Source: Candidatus Obscuribacterales bacterium (GTDB lineage: Bacteria > Cyanobacteriota > Vampirovibrionia > Obscuribacterales > Obscuribacteraceae). Taken from it: 64,000 bases of DNA. How positions within the stretch are numbered: the stretch's first letter is position 1; every line of letters begins with the position of its first letter. The DNA lies in the NCBI GenBank assembly GCA_021732085.1, contig JAKFVQ010000017.1, positions 149,727-213,726 of the forward strand. Reading direction: 5' to 3'. The notes below the pieces were generated by a model, which was given only the letters and a program-made list of their open reading frames with translations, searched no databases and was not told the origin of the DNA. Positions 18,270-29,152 of the stretch are shown piece by piece. A program made the translations under genes and the position numbers.

Positions 18270-20831
18270 TTACATGCGGCGACCCAACTCCTTCTCCAGC
18301 TGGCTGGAGTTCGGAACGCACAGCCCAGCCTGAGCCTGGATGTAGTCACACATATCGACGTGTACCGGTTGAACTTTCCAAATGTCTTCACAGTACTCGC
18401 GAATAGAGCGATCTGAGCTGAAATAGCCCATACGAGCAACGTTAAGAATAGACATGCGCGTCCACTGATCCTTATCCTTATAGGCGCTTGCCACCTTTTC
18501 CTGGCACTCGACATAAGCTTCGAAATCCGCCAAGACAAGGAAGTCATCCCGCGTCAGAAGCGAATCAACGATTGGTTTGAAGAGGTCTTTGTCACCATGT
18601 GAAAATAGACCTGATGAAATCATGTCGATGACTTCACGCAATTCCGGATTATTCCAATAATATTCGTATGGCTTATACCCTTCAAACTTGAGACGTGCTA
18701 CTTCTGATGCCGTCAAGCCGAAGAGGAAGAAATTTTCCGCTCCTACTTGTTCGCGCATTTCAATATTGGCACCGTCCAGAGTGCCTATTGTCAGCGCGCC
18801 ATTGAGAGCGAACTTCATGTTACCGGTCCCCGAAGCTTCTTTGCCGGCAGTCGAGATCTGCTCGGAGACCTCGGCCGCTGGATAGATCTTTTGAGCGAGC
18901 TTGACGTTGAAATCAGGTATGAAAGCAACTTTGAGTTTGTCAGCAATCTCTCTATCGTGATTGACTACATCGGCAACCGAATTGATCAATTTTATGATCA
19001 GCTTCGCCATCGTATATCCCGGCGCGGCTTTACCAGCGAACAAGAAAGTGCGAGGTGGATACAAATCTAGCGAGCCAGGATTCTTCTTCATCTGGTTGTA
19101 CAAATGAATGATATTCAAAATATTCAAATGCTGGCGCTTGTACTCGTGGATGCGTTTTGCCTGAACATCAAAGATACTCTCAGGATTGATGCTTATGTGG
19201 CAATGCTCCTTAATATGCTTAGCAAGAATGGCTTTGCGCTCCAGCTTAATGCGCTGCCACTGTGCTTTGAATTCTTTGTCATCAGCAAATTTTTCTAGAT
19301 CTTTGAGCTTATCGAGATCTTTCACCCAGTCATCTCCGATCTTGCTGCTGATCAGCTCAGACATGCCAGGATTGCTGACAAGAATGAATCGCCTCGGAGT
19401 GATTCCGTTAGTTTTATTGCTGAATTTTTCTGGGCTGATTCGCGCAAAATCATGCAGAACATCTTTCTTCAGCAGCTCAGTATGCAGCCTAGCCACACCA
19501 TTGATAGAGTGACTACCCACACAAGCCAGGTGTGCCATGCGGATAGATCTTTCGCCCGATTCATCAATGATTGAAAGCCGTCTAATCAGATCGTCTTCAC
19601 CAGGAAATCGTGAGCGCACTTCATCCAGGAACCTTCGGTTGATTTCATAGATGATCTCGAGATGACGAGGCAGAAGATCAGCAAAGAGATCGACGGACCA
19701 TTTTTCCAGCGCTTCGGGAAGCAAAGTATGGTTAGTGTAACCAAATAACTGCGTCGTAATCTTCCAGGCATCTTCCCATGCCATCAAATGTTCATCGATC
19801 AAAAGACGCATCATTTCTGCAATAGCGACAGATGGATGCGTGTCATTCAGTTGAATTGCAAATTTATCAGGAAGTGTATGGAGGTCGCTGTGATCACGTA
19901 GGTGGAATCTAATTATGTCTTGCATAGAACATGAGACAAAGAAAAATTGTTGTTCAAGACGTAATCGCTTTCCAGCGGACACATTGTCGTTCGGATAGAG
20001 CACTTTGGATACGTTCTCTGAAAATACTTTGTCGGTAACGGCTCCAAGATAGTCACCGGAATTAAATGCAGAAAGATCAAAAGATTCTGTTGCCTCAGCT
20101 TTCCACAAACGCAATGTGTTTGCAGTGTTGTTCTTATAACCAGCTGTCGGAGTATCATAAGGCACACCATTGATCACTTTGTCTGGTATCCAACGAGAAC
20201 GGTAGCGACCATGCTCGTCGGTGTAATGCTCGGTATGCCCACCGAGTTTGACATGACAAACCTGGTGAGGGCGGGCTATTTCCCAAGGATTTCCAAAACG
20301 CAACCACTTATCGCTGGTTTCAACTTGCCAGCCATTGCGAATCTCTTGGTCGAAAATTCCGAACTCGTATCGAATTCCGTATCCGCGAGCGGGAATTTCA
20401 AGCGCTGCAAGTGAATCAAGATAACAGGCAGCAAGACGTCCTAAGCCGCCATTTCCTAGCCCTGGTTCTTCCTCCTGTTCAATCAAATCACTTAAGTTCA
20501 GCCCGGACTCTTCGACAGCTTGCCGAACTCTTTCATAGATGTCCAGATTCACCAAGTTATTTGCTAGTTGAGGCCCGATCAAGAATTCAGCGGAAAGATA
20601 GCAAACGACTTTAACTTCTGGGCGCATGTATGTTTCCATGGAATTGAGCCAGCGGCGCAGAAGTCGATCGCGCACACTGTAGGCAAGCGCCATGTAGAGA
20701 TCAGTTTTCGTAGCAATCTCCGGAAATTTTCCTTGAATATAGAAAAGGTTATCGGCAATAGCTCTGCGCAGTGTTTCCACATCTAACCCGGTGCGGTCGT
20801 CTTCGATCTCTATTTTTGGTGTTTCTGTCAT
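18270..20831 (-). CDS. glgP: glycogen (alpha-glucan) phosphorylase
   Basis: 853 residues, the usual length for the family. It releases glucose-1-phosphate from glycogen or maltodextrin in the cytoplasm with pyridoxal phosphate as cofactor. Signature regions include the N-terminal AYSVRDRLLRRW and LSAEFLIG, the substrate region GLGNGGLGRLAACYLDS, and the PLP-lysine motif EASGTGNMKFALNGA. The start ATG follows GAGGAAACG. It lies 48 bp after the WGR/DUF4132 gene and 88 bp before the Ser/Thr kinase. Together with phosphoketolase it suggests stored glycogen feeding a phosphoketolase pathway. Confidence 0.97.
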   Translation of the reverse strand: MTETPKIEIEDDRTGLDVETLRRAIADNLFYIQGKFPEIATKTDLYMALAYSVRDRLLRRWLNSMETYMRPEVKVVCYLSAEFLIGPQLANNLVNLDIYERVRQAVEESGLNLSDLIEQEEEPGLGNGGLGRLAACYLDSLAALEIPARGYGIRYEFGIFDQEIRNGWQVETSDKWLRFGNPWEIARPHQVCHVKLGGHTEHYTDEHGRYRSRWIPDKVINGVPYDTPTAGYKNNTANTLRLWKAEATESFDLSAFNSGDYLGAVTDKVFSENVSKVLYPNDNVSAGKRLRLEQQFFFVSCSMQDIIRFHLRDHSDLHTLPDKFAIQLNDTHPSVAIAEMMRLLIDEHLMAWEDAWKITTQLFGYTNHTLLPEALEKWSVDLFADLLPRHLEIIYEINRRFLDEVRSRFPGEDDLIRRLSIIDESGERSIRMAHLACVGSHSINGVARLHTELLKKDVLHDFARISPEKFSNKTNGITPRRFILVSNPGMSELISSKIGDDWVKDLDKLKDLEKFADDKEFKAQWQRIKLERKAILAKHIKEHCHISINPESIFDVQAKRIHEYKRQHLNILNIIHLYNQMKKNPGSLDLYPPRTFLFAGKAAPGYTMAKLIIKLINSVADVVNHDREIADKLKVAFIPDFNVKLAQKIYPAAEVSEQISTAGKEASGTGNMKFALNGALTIGTLDGANIEMREQVGAENFFLFGLTASEVARLKFEGYKPYEYYWNNPELREVIDMISSGLFSHGDKDLFKPIVDSLLTRDDFLVLADFEAYVECQEKVASAYKDKDQWTRMSILNVARMGYFSSDRSIREYCEDIWKVQPVHVDMCDYIQAQAGLCVPNSSQLEKELGRRM

Positions 20832-20879
20832 CGTTTCCTCACAAATGTTTGTTGTCTATTGAACTTCGGATCTTGAACT

Positions 20880-23800
20880 TTATTCGGCTGTATCAGCTTT
20901 TGCGCTAATCAGCATCAGGTCATGCAGCACTTCACTAATGACGATAGGGTCAACCTTTCCTAATGGAATCCTATGCATTTTCGAAGAATCGAAATACATA
21001 TCAACTTTGTCATTATCAGCTTTGAAGAAATAGCAGGACTCCACACTTTGAGGATCTGATTCCATCATGTAGCCGACGGATACACCTTGATAGATTGCCA
21101 TGGCACAGACACCGGCGCCTGGAAAAAATTTGGAGTGCGAATAAAAGCAGCCTGCATCTTCCGGCACACCACGACGCCAACCGCAGCGATCAAAGATACC
21201 AACCATGCTAATTGCAGGCACTTGAATGTCTTTGAATCGGGTTATTTCAAGCTGCTCAATTTCCCCAACTTCAAGCTTGAATATGGGTCTTTCGAGCTGC
21301 TTGAATGGTGGCACGATTTCGTAATCAAGAAGCACACCCTGCCACTTGGATTTCAATTCATCAGAAAGCAACATCGCATGTACCGCCCGTATCCTATTAT
21401 TGCCGTTTAGCTCAAGGTCACGATCCTCTTCATCAGCGTAGGTCTGGTCTTCGGTGACACGAAATGTGCGCAACAATTTACCCTCATCGTTAAACTCACC
21501 CCAGATGAGCATGCGGATGATATGGATCATCAACGGGTGATGAACGAGGAATTGCTGGAAATCTGAAGCGGTCCAGTTTCGTCCGGTTACCATTGCTTGC
21601 TCTAATCGAACCGCCTGAATTTTTGCAATGTCTTTGATTTGCTGTTTAAGTAACTTCCAATCATCAACAGCAGCCTTGCTTTTCTCGGCGTCGTCTTTTG
21701 AATTAGGCTTTGGCAGATCCGTCTTGAGTTTCCCATCGGGCTCGCGGATCATCGCTTTGAGATCGGAGCCTAACGCAAACTTGAATTGGCGAGAGCCAAA
21801 ATCAAAAATCCGTTGCCCTCTTCCATCGAGCCCACAGTCCGGAATGATTCGATCTTCCAATTCGTTCTTCGACATTCCACGCGACTGTGCAATTGCTTCC
21901 ATGCATTCGCCGGCTTTTTGCTTTAGTCCTTTAAATTGCAATTTTTGCGAAAGCGAGTTGATCTGCATCAACGCCGTGTCGGTGCCAATAGTTCGCAAGC
22001 ATTCCAGCCCGAATACAGCCCGTGGATGTTGACTCTCTCCGGGCCATACTTTAATCATCGGCACAATCTTAAAGACGGTTTCATCGCCACCAAGAAATCC
22101 TATTGATCCCATCGCCCATTTCTCTTTCGAGTCAGCACCGTTCTTCAACCATGCTTCAAACAACGCCCAGGCAAACTTTTCGGTGTGCTTCCGCTCAAGG
22201 TGCTCCTGCATGGACGCTATTAATGGATGGACTTTTTCAAAGGTGCTTTGCTTCAAGGCTAGCAAAACAGCATTCATTTGATCTAGATTCAGTCGCTTTT
22301 TATCAATTACAATCCGCGGCTTGACTGCAGGATCTGACCAGATGGGAAGGCTCGTTTTCCCAGCTTTCACCTCTGAGATAGCGCTGCTCAGCCATGAAGG
22401 CGTAGTCGAATTGTCCAACTCTTCCAATCCTTCATCCGGCAAACGGAAGCGCTCGCGAATCGCCGCCAGCAGTTCCGGTGCACAGACCGATTCATCTAAA
22501 CGGCAAGAGACGCCTTGCAGAATATCGGCGGATTCCTTGCCAATCTGGTCAGGCCGCTTAGACGCTTCAAACAGGCTGCTAACTGCCCAATCAGAATGCT
22601 CAGTCAGCCACTTTCGGGCCGGCATTTTCGCGGTTTCCACAGCGAGCAACTCAATCATGATTGGTGCAAGCTCTTCTGATTCAAGCAATTTCAAATGGGA
22701 AACCATCGCTTCGGACAGCTCCTTATTATATCCGTTGGTGCAAATGAAATCGGTAATGAGTTCTGTTGCATCGAGCCCCGTCACAGCCAACCATGCTCGC
22801 GCCATTGCATCGATCTGATTTCCTTTAGCGTAATAATAGTTCTGACCATGACCTAAATATAGCTTCGTTCTCTTTGCCTCAGTAATCACCTTCTCCTTTG
22901 CCGGCAAAGACAGTATATAAAGTTGGGGGTGAAAACAATTCCGCAAGTCGTTGGCGAACCAGCCATCCGGAATTACTTCGACTAGTTTTTCTACTTCGTC
23001 GGCCATGTGTAAGAATGCAGCAACGGTATATGCCGTCCATTCACATTCATCAGGCTTAGCGCTCATTGCCTTTTGAGGGTTCAGTTGACTACGAACATAG
23101 TCCCTTAACTCGGCTAGTTCAGCAGAACTTAAAGCAGGCATTACATACTGGCGAAAAACTTTCATCAACGCAAAAGCTGGCTCCGGCGACATTATCAAAG
23201 CCTGGTCGATAATTTGTTTGGGATTTGACCAGTGCGCACAAAGCAACTTGGCAGTATCCTTCATTTGCAATAGTCCAAAATTGGTCGCACTGATCAGCTT
23301 GAATCCCTCTTTCAATTCTGGCGCTGATTTTTCTTTCGAAAAATCGCAATTCTTCAAAACTTGCAAAATCTTGGCGTGCTTCTCTTCGACTTTCTTATCT
23401 CGCTTGGGCCCCCATTCGTTTATGCGCTCGCGTCCTGCGATCACTACTTCTATCCAAAAGCGCCCTTCTTCTTTGCTCATGTGCAGCGGGGTTGGGCACT
23501 TCTTATTCCAGTGAGAGACCCAATTTTCAAGCTCTGGGTCGATCGATTTTAACTCTTCACAAAGTTTGTCGAAATCAAAGGGACGCTTCTTTACCTCAGG
23601 CAGTGGTGGCAACGGATTCCAAACGACAAACGCAAGATCTTCAGGTTTCAGTTCCATTTTTCTGACGGACTTGAAAGCCGCTGGCGCCTTAGTTAACCCA
23701 GCAGGCGAGAGTACAGAGGCGGGCAGCACGCTGGATGAGCTTGAGAGTGACTTAGCTATTGCGTCTGAGGTGCTGCCGGTTGAATCAACCATGGACCCGG

Positions 23801-24170
23801 AATGAGTTGCAGGATCTTCCGCTTTCTCTAATACCGCTGTTAGCATGACTGGCGAAGACGCTCTGGAACTTATATCGTCGGACACAGCCCTATCACCTTT
23901 GGGAGCTACAGCGCTGGGATCTTTTACGACAGACGCGACGGGCAGGCTCACTACAGCTTGCCCGGTTCTTTCATATCCTTTCTTCAATTTTTCAGCTACG
24001 AGCTTGTCGTAGTTTTTCTTGGCTTCGTCTTCGGTAGAGAAGGACTTTGTCTGTGTTTGTCCGGAGGTTCCAACACGCCCGAAATTGACCGTATATGAAT
24101 TTCCCTCCAAACGGATCTTCCAAAATTTGTCGGAGTTACCTTCGCTAAATTTCAGAGACTCTTCAGACAT
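20880..24170 (-). CDS. WGR-domain plus DUF4132 (MolR-like) protein
   Basis: 1096 residues from the ATG at 24170, which follows a strong GGAGGAAG; a longer frame to 24218 would overlap the upstream gene. Residues 1-75 form a WGR domain (FWKIRLEGNSYTVNFGRVG, then KSFSTEDEAKKNYDKL), a nucleic-acid-associated fold found in PARPs and MolR-like proteins. A Ser/Ala-rich linker (about 80-170) follows, then a long helical repeat-like middle. The C-terminal region (CGWRRGVPEDAGCFYSHSK and GVSVGYMM) fits DUF4132. The biochemical role is unknown. It is the second gene of the operon after phosphoketolase (35-bp gap), so a link to carbon metabolism or stress is inferred from position only. Confidence 0.8.
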   Translation of the reverse strand: MSEESLKFSEGNSDKFWKIRLEGNSYTVNFGRVGTSGQTQTKSFSTEDEAKKNYDKLVAEKLKKGYERTGQAVVSLPVASVVKDPSAVAPKGDRAVSDDISSRASSPVMLTAVLEKAEDPATHSGSMVDSTGSTSDAIAKSLSSSSSVLPASVLSPAGLTKAPAAFKSVRKMELKPEDLAFVVWNPLPPLPEVKKRPFDFDKLCEELKSIDPELENWVSHWNKKCPTPLHMSKEEGRFWIEVVIAGRERINEWGPKRDKKVEEKHAKILQVLKNCDFSKEKSAPELKEGFKLISATNFGLLQMKDTAKLLCAHWSNPKQIIDQALIMSPEPAFALMKVFRQYVMPALSSAELAELRDYVRSQLNPQKAMSAKPDECEWTAYTVAAFLHMADEVEKLVEVIPDGWFANDLRNCFHPQLYILSLPAKEKVITEAKRTKLYLGHGQNYYYAKGNQIDAMARAWLAVTGLDATELITDFICTNGYNKELSEAMVSHLKLLESEELAPIMIELLAVETAKMPARKWLTEHSDWAVSSLFEASKRPDQIGKESADILQGVSCRLDESVCAPELLAAIRERFRLPDEGLEELDNSTTPSWLSSAISEVKAGKTSLPIWSDPAVKPRIVIDKKRLNLDQMNAVLLALKQSTFEKVHPLIASMQEHLERKHTEKFAWALFEAWLKNGADSKEKWAMGSIGFLGGDETVFKIVPMIKVWPGESQHPRAVFGLECLRTIGTDTALMQINSLSQKLQFKGLKQKAGECMEAIAQSRGMSKNELEDRIIPDCGLDGRGQRIFDFGSRQFKFALGSDLKAMIREPDGKLKTDLPKPNSKDDAEKSKAAVDDWKLLKQQIKDIAKIQAVRLEQAMVTGRNWTASDFQQFLVHHPLMIHIIRMLIWGEFNDEGKLLRTFRVTEDQTYADEEDRDLELNGNNRIRAVHAMLLSDELKSKWQGVLLDYEIVPPFKQLERPIFKLEVGEIEQLEITRFKDIQVPAISMVGIFDRCGWRRGVPEDAGCFYSHSKFFPGAGVCAMAIYQGVSVGYMMESDPQSVESCYFFKADNDKVDMYFDSSKMHRIPLGKVDPIVISEVLHDLMLISAKADTAE

Positions 24171-24205
24171 AACTTCCTCCACTATTCGGATCGCGCAGTA
24201 TCCCT

Positions 24206-26608
24206 TTAATAAGGCCACTTCCAGTTTTGAATTTCAGGCAAGTCTTCACCTCGTTGACGAATGTAGTGTTTGTGATCGATTAATTTGTCTCGCAGGAATT
24301 GCTTGGCACGAGCAGCTACGTAATGCAAACTAGCTATGCGGTCGATGGCATCAACAGCTAGATGAAAGCGATCCAAATCATTGAGAACCACCATATCAAA
24401 CGGTGTTGTCGTCGTGCCTTCTTCCATGTAACCACGCACGTGCATATTGGAGTGATTAGTGCGCCGATAACAAAGCCTGTGGATCAGCCATGGATAACCG
24501 TGATAAGCAAAGATAACAGGCTTGTCCTTCGTGAATATCGAATCGAAATCTCGATCGCTCAATCCATGGGGGTGTTCGCTGCTTGGTTGCAAAGTCATAA
24601 GGTCAACGACATTCACTACGCGGATTTTCAATTGCGGCAGCGACTGCTTGAGCAGATCGACGGCCGCCAGAGTTTCCATAGTTGGAATGTCGCCGGCGCA
24701 AGCCATAACCACATCGGGCTCAGAACCTTGATCAGTAGATGCCCAATCCCAAATTCCAATTCCTGCCGAACAATGTTTGATTGCCTGATCCATATTCAGC
24801 CATTGAAGCTGAGGCTGTTTCCCTGCCACAATAATGTTGATGAAGTCGCGACTGCGCATACACTTGTCCATTACAAACAAGAGTGTGTTTGCATCGGGCG
24901 GCAAATACACACGAATAATATCTGCCTTCTTGTTCACCGCATGATCTATGAATCCTGGGTCCTGATGGCTAAAGCCATTATGATCCTGCCGCCACACGTG
25001 AGAGGTCAACAAATAATTGAGTGATGCAATCGGACGACGCCATGGAATATCTCTTGTCACTTTCAACCATTTAGCATGTTGATTGAACATCGAGTCAATG
25101 ATGTGAATGAAAGCCTCATAACAAGAAAACAGCCCATGTCTTCCTGTCAGCAAGTACCCTTCAAGCCAGCCTTGACACATGTGCTCACTGAGAACTTCAA
25201 GTACGCGTCCATCCCTTGTCAGATGCTCATCACTCTCCAAAATCTCATCAGCAAAAAACTTTCCGGTTCTTTCAAACACAGCCCCCAGGCGATTGGAAGC
25301 AGTTTCATCAGGTCCTACCACACGAAAGTTTCTGTGCGCCTCATTCTGCACAAAAATGTCCCGAATGTATTGTCCGCAAATACGAATAGATTCGGCATTT
25401 TCCTTACCGGGAGATTTGACGCTGACAGCATACTTTGTGAAGTCAGGCAAAACCAAATCCTTCAACAAAACACCGCCGTTTGCATGCGGATTTGCTCCCA
25501 TTCGCCGAGCACCAGTCGGAGCCAATGCCGCAATTTCGGATCTCAGCGCACCCTCTTCGTCAAACAACTCATCCGGCCTGTAACTGCGCATCCACTCTTC
25601 CAGCTGCTTCAAATGATCCGGTTTTGTCGCCAGTTCTGAAAGTGGAACTTGGTGCGCTCTGTGGGTGGATTCAACTTGGACTCCGTCTACCTTGCTTGGA
25701 CCAGTCCATCCTTTTGGGCTTCTCAAAATAATCATTGGATAAACAGGACGTCCACTAAATTCTTGAGAGTTGCATTCTCTTTTTATTTTGGAGATATCCT
25801 CCATGCAAGCGTCCATCGTCGATGCCATCCACTGATGCATTTTTACCGGATCGCTTCCTTCAACAAAATATGGTTTATAACCATAGCCAGCAAACAAATT
25901 TGTAAGCTCCGCATCTGACATGCGCGCCAGAATAGTTGGGTTGGCTATTTTATATCCGTTCAAATGCAGAATTGGAAGAACAATTCCGTCGCGTTTTGGA
26001 TTGGTGAATTTGTTGGAATGCCAGCTTGCAGCCAGCGGTCCTGTTTCAGCTTCCCCGTCTCCAACAACACAAGCAACAAGTAAATTCGGATTATCAAAAC
26101 TGGCACCAAAAGCGTGCACAAGCGCATATCCTAATTCGCCGCCTTCGTGAATTGATCCAGGAGTTTCTGGGGCTACGTGGCTCGGGATGCCGCCTGGAAA
26201 AGAGAATTGCTTGAAGAGGCGTTGCATTCCTTCTGAGTCTTGCGGGATATGCGGATAGATTTCGCTGTATGAACCTTCAAGATAGGTGTTAGCAACCAGA
26301 GCCGGACCGCCGTGTCCAGGACCTGTGATCAAGATCATGTCGAGATCATGCTTTTTGATCAAGCGATTGAGATGGACATACATAAAATTCAGTCCCGGGG
26401 TCGTACCCCAGTGCCCTAGCAAGCGTGGCTTCACATGCTCGATCTTCAATGGCTCCTGCAGAAGAGCGTTGTCCAAAAGGTAGATTTGCCCAACGGAAAT
26501 GTAATTTGCCGCACGCCAATACATATCCATCAATTTCAGTTCAGATTCGGAAAGGGGTTTCCTTGTAGAAAGCGCTATGCTTTCTTCTGACAAGTTCGAA
26601 ACTGCCAT
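24206..26608 (-). CDS. xfp: xylulose-5-phosphate/fructose-6-phosphate phosphoketolase
   Basis: 800 residues from the ATG at 26608 (preceded by GGAGAGG), the usual family length; an upstream in-frame ATG at 26665 lacks a ribosome site. The enzyme splits xylulose-5-P or fructose-6-P with phosphate to acetyl-phosphate, using thiamine diphosphate. Motifs seen: [14 protein letters not shown] near the N-terminus, [19 protein letters not shown], the TPP motif [19 protein letters not shown] and the C-terminal [11 protein letters not shown]. It is the first gene of the minus-strand operon xfp - WGR/DUF4132 - glgP - Ser/Thr kinase. No acetate kinase is seen in the window. Confidence 0.97.
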   Translation of the reverse strand: MAVSNLSEESIALSTRKPLSESELKLMDMYWRAANYISVGQIYLLDNALLQEPLKIEHVKPRLLGHWGTTPGLNFMYVHLNRLIKKHDLDMILITGPGHGGPALVANTYLEGSYSEIYPHIPQDSEGMQRLFKQFSFPGGIPSHVAPETPGSIHEGGELGYALVHAFGASFDNPNLLVACVVGDGEAETGPLAASWHSNKFTNPKRDGIVLPILHLNGYKIANPTILARMSDAELTNLFAGYGYKPYFVEGSDPVKMHQWMASTMDACMEDISKIKRECNSQEFSGRPVYPMIILRSPKGWTGPSKVDGVQVESTHRAHQVPLSELATKPDHLKQLEEWMRSYRPDELFDEEGALRSEIAALAPTGARRMGANPHANGGVLLKDLVLPDFTKYAVSVKSPGKENAESIRICGQYIRDIFVQNEAHRNFRVVGPDETASNRLGAVFERTGKFFADEILESDEHLTRDGRVLEVLSEHMCQGWLEGYLLTGRHGLFSCYEAFIHIIDSMFNQHAKWLKVTRDIPWRRPIASLNYLLTSHVWRQDHNGFSHQDPGFIDHAVNKKADIIRVYLPPDANTLLFVMDKCMRSRDFINIIVAGKQPQLQWLNMDQAIKHCSAGIGIWDWASTDQGSEPDVVMACAGDIPTMETLAAVDLLKQSLPQLKIRVVNVVDLMTLQPSSEHPHGLSDRDFDSIFTKDKPVIFAYHGYPWLIHRLCYRRTNHSNMHVRGYMEEGTTTTPFDMVVLNDLDRFHLAVDAIDRIASLHYVAARAKQFLRDKLIDHKHYIRQRGEDLPEIQNWKWPY

Positions 26609-26808
26609 AAGACCTCTCCAACACAGATACAATGAGGGCACATTATATCGCCTTAGGATATCCACTTAAAGCGCTCGGCAGGCTTTACAAGCCACACTTA
26701 CAAAGACTGGAAAGCTGGTTACCGAAAGCAAACGCAAGCAAACGCACCGATTCAAACCCTGTTCTCAAGATGTGAGAATTTCGGATTTAATCGTTGCAAG
26801 GCTAGATA

Positions 26809-27552
26809 CTAGTCTTCAGAACTGCTTGTGGACGATGCTATATGCAAGCCAACGAGTCTGGATACGAGTATGGCCATATAAACTTGCCCAAGCATCGCTT
26901 CCGACCAGGCAAGCGTTCGAGTGACGCGCGATACAGGGGAAATATCTCCGTACCCAAGAGTACTGAGGGTTACGTAAGAGAAGTAATTCAGCAGGTTAGC
27001 TTTCTCAAAGTGAGTGATCGGACCATGGCTTTCCATCTTCGCCATGTCTAAATGGAAAGAGCTGGGATCAAGCACTTCGGCAAGTTGATAAAACTGCCCC
27101 CAGAGAATTCCAATCAACAGATACAAACAGACAGCGCCGCAGAGCTTATTAACATCGACGTCACCAGCACGTATTACATCGCGAAATATGATTGTTCCGG
27201 CAAATCCATAGAAAAGAATTGCAATGATTCTGGTACCGGCTTGAAAGCCGAAATGATTAAAGGGTTCGGTATCAACGATCAGCACTAAAGAGGAAAATAT
27301 TGAAAGGCAAAATGCCAAAAAGCCCCCAATGAACAAAACTCTTTTACGCGGAATGATGCTTACGCAAGTTTGAACAAATGCCAAACTGGACACAACTCCT
27401 GTAAATGTCCGACCAGCCAAGTCTTGACCCAAGAGTGGCGCTATCATAATGAAAACGAGCTGAATACAAACAAGAAATTGAAAGCGGCGAGGACGAATGT
27501 ACGTGAACCACGACGGCTGATGATGCGACTGAGTTGTGTCTAACTTGCCCAC
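26809..27552 (-). CDS. six-TM ion channel with K+-selectivity filter
   Basis: 247 residues. Six hydrophobic helices can be counted, with the pore loop (FSYVTLSTLGYGDISP) between helices 5 and 6; TLGYGD matches the K+ selectivity filter. No S4-type Arg/Lys ladder and no cytoplasmic RCK or cyclic-nucleotide domain is visible, so gating is unclear. The start is a GTG at 27552 with a modest ribosome site. It stands alone between the phosphoketolase operon and the thioredoxin-like gene, all on the minus strand. Confidence 0.8.
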   Translation of the reverse strand: MGKLDTTQSHHQPSWFTYIRPRRFQFLVCIQLVFIMIAPLLGQDLAGRTFTGVVSSLAFVQTCVSIIPRKRVLFIGGFLAFCLSIFSSLVLIVDTEPFNHFGFQAGTRIIAILFYGFAGTIIFRDVIRAGDVDVNKLCGAVCLYLLIGILWGQFYQLAEVLDPSSFHLDMAKMESHGPITHFEKANLLNYFSYVTLSTLGYGDISPVSRVTRTLAWSEAMLGQVYMAILVSRLVGLHIASSTSSSED

Positions 27553-27806
27553 AGATTCCGCTGCAAAAATGAGTTTAGCGCCAGCGGAATACTAGCATCA
27601 ATCAGATGCACGATCTAGCTCAAACGCTGATGATAACCATGTTTTCAGAAGAAGACGCATCGACGAATATACATCGAGACGTCCCTCGATATACATCATC
27701 TATCGTGCTCCGGTATACAATTGGAAGCAATATTCTGACACCAACACAGGGAAGCGCAGCAATGGCACAGGCTTTCGTACTCATATACGTATTCAATACG
27801 GCTTGG

Positions 27807-28892
27807 CTAACGTTGTTCGCGCAATTGCCCGTATGTTTTTACACAAGCTTTTGCAGATACGTTGGAAGAACGCTGATGATGAATACGCGGATGAGCTTTC
27901 GCCAGAACATCACGCATGGTAGCAGACTTCGGTGGCGGTTCGCCCGGCTCCGTCGTCAGCATCTTGCCATGCTCGTCTAGAGCGTCTTCATGTTTGTCAT
28001 AAAAATGAGTTCCGTAATCAGAAAACTTCCCGGTATCAAAAGCGGTGTATGCCATGAACGGTCGCTTTGACATACGCTCATGCATTATCTCGTCGGTGCT
28101 TTTTACGATCAGCTCATCCTTATCTTGCTCTTCGCCCTTACGTGCGGCTTCGCCTTCGCAAGATCCATCCATGCAGGCGGCCGCAGTAGATGCTAATCGC
28201 ACGGTGTCGGCATTTTTTCCACGTGCAAGCTCTGCATGCTTATCAAATCCCTGCATTTGACTGCGCGCTATTGTTTCCTTCGAATGGCTGCGGAAATGTT
28301 CAAGCTGCAATTTAGAAAACTGAATTTTCTTCTGCTCCACACTCATTGAATTGTTTTGCCAGATGCTTCCAATTCGCTGAGCCAACTTCAGTTCTGCCGC
28401 CAGATCATTTGGATTCCAATATCCTGGCATGCAGTGCAAAACGGTCCCGTCGGGATCAAGCACAAAGAGTTGAATATTGTGAGGTCCAGCACCATTTGTG
28501 GTATCAACAGCTTGTCCATTTACCGCATGAGCACCAGAGTTGCCCGAATAGGGTTCTGAACTTATATCTCGGTAACCACAGACGAAATGATTTCGTAATT
28601 CAGAGAAAACCGGTTCTTTGGAGAGCGACACGGCTCTGAGGCTATTGCCCGCGCTTCAGGTTTTTCCATCCATGCTGCCTAGCATATGGACCCAGAAGAC
28701 CAATTTCTTATCGGCGGCGGCCTTTTTCCGGGCAGCGTCCAGATTATCTTGCCAGTTAATTCTTTTGTTGACTTGAAATGCTTCCTTGCTGGCTTCAGGA
28801 GCAGAAATAACTGTCAATTTATCTGCAAAGCTCGGCCCTGTAAGGCTTGCTGAAACTAGTAAAGTCAGAGCGTAGCATACAGCCTTCTTCAT
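27807..28892 (-). CDS. thioredoxin-like secreted protein with in-frame TGA (selenoprotein candidate or point-mutated gene)
   Basis: The ATG at 28892 follows GGAG and starts a signal peptide (KKAVCYALTLLVSASLTG). The frame reads through a thioredoxin-like strand-helix (NWQDNLDAARKKAAADKK, then LVFWVHML) to GSMDGKT, then a TGA at 28656-28658 (codon 79), then SAGNSLRAVSLS in the same frame for 283 more codons. The downstream part continues the fold (FVCGYRDI, then GPHNIQLFVLDPDGTVLHCMPGYW), so the TGA sits where thioredoxin-like proteins carry the first redox Cys. Either it is read as selenocysteine, or a TGC/TGT codon has mutated or been mis-sequenced. The part after the fold is a charged helical region of unknown role. 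TGA is a normal stop in other genes here. Confidence 0.6.
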
Positions 28893-29152
28893 TGCCCAAC
28901 TCCGAAAGTACCCACTAGACAATCATCCTGCTCAAAGCCGCCGTAGTCAAGAGCCTTAATCTAAAATTTGCCTCCTTCCAAGCCGAGCGGAGGAGACCGG
29001 CGGACGCTAAATGCAGCGGCATTGAGCGCCTTTGTGTTAATACCCTTTACGCAGCGTCCGAGAAACGTGTTCAAAGCTCATACTCCTGGGCATAAGTGTT
29101 GCAGGTCTGGGGGTGGCGAGGTGCTACCGGCAGCTCCGCTTCGGGAGGAAGC

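Noticed and set aside
24362..25024. Plus-strand open frame of 220 codons
   Set aside because: It is antisense to phosphoketolase, whose conserved motifs fix the minus strand as coding.
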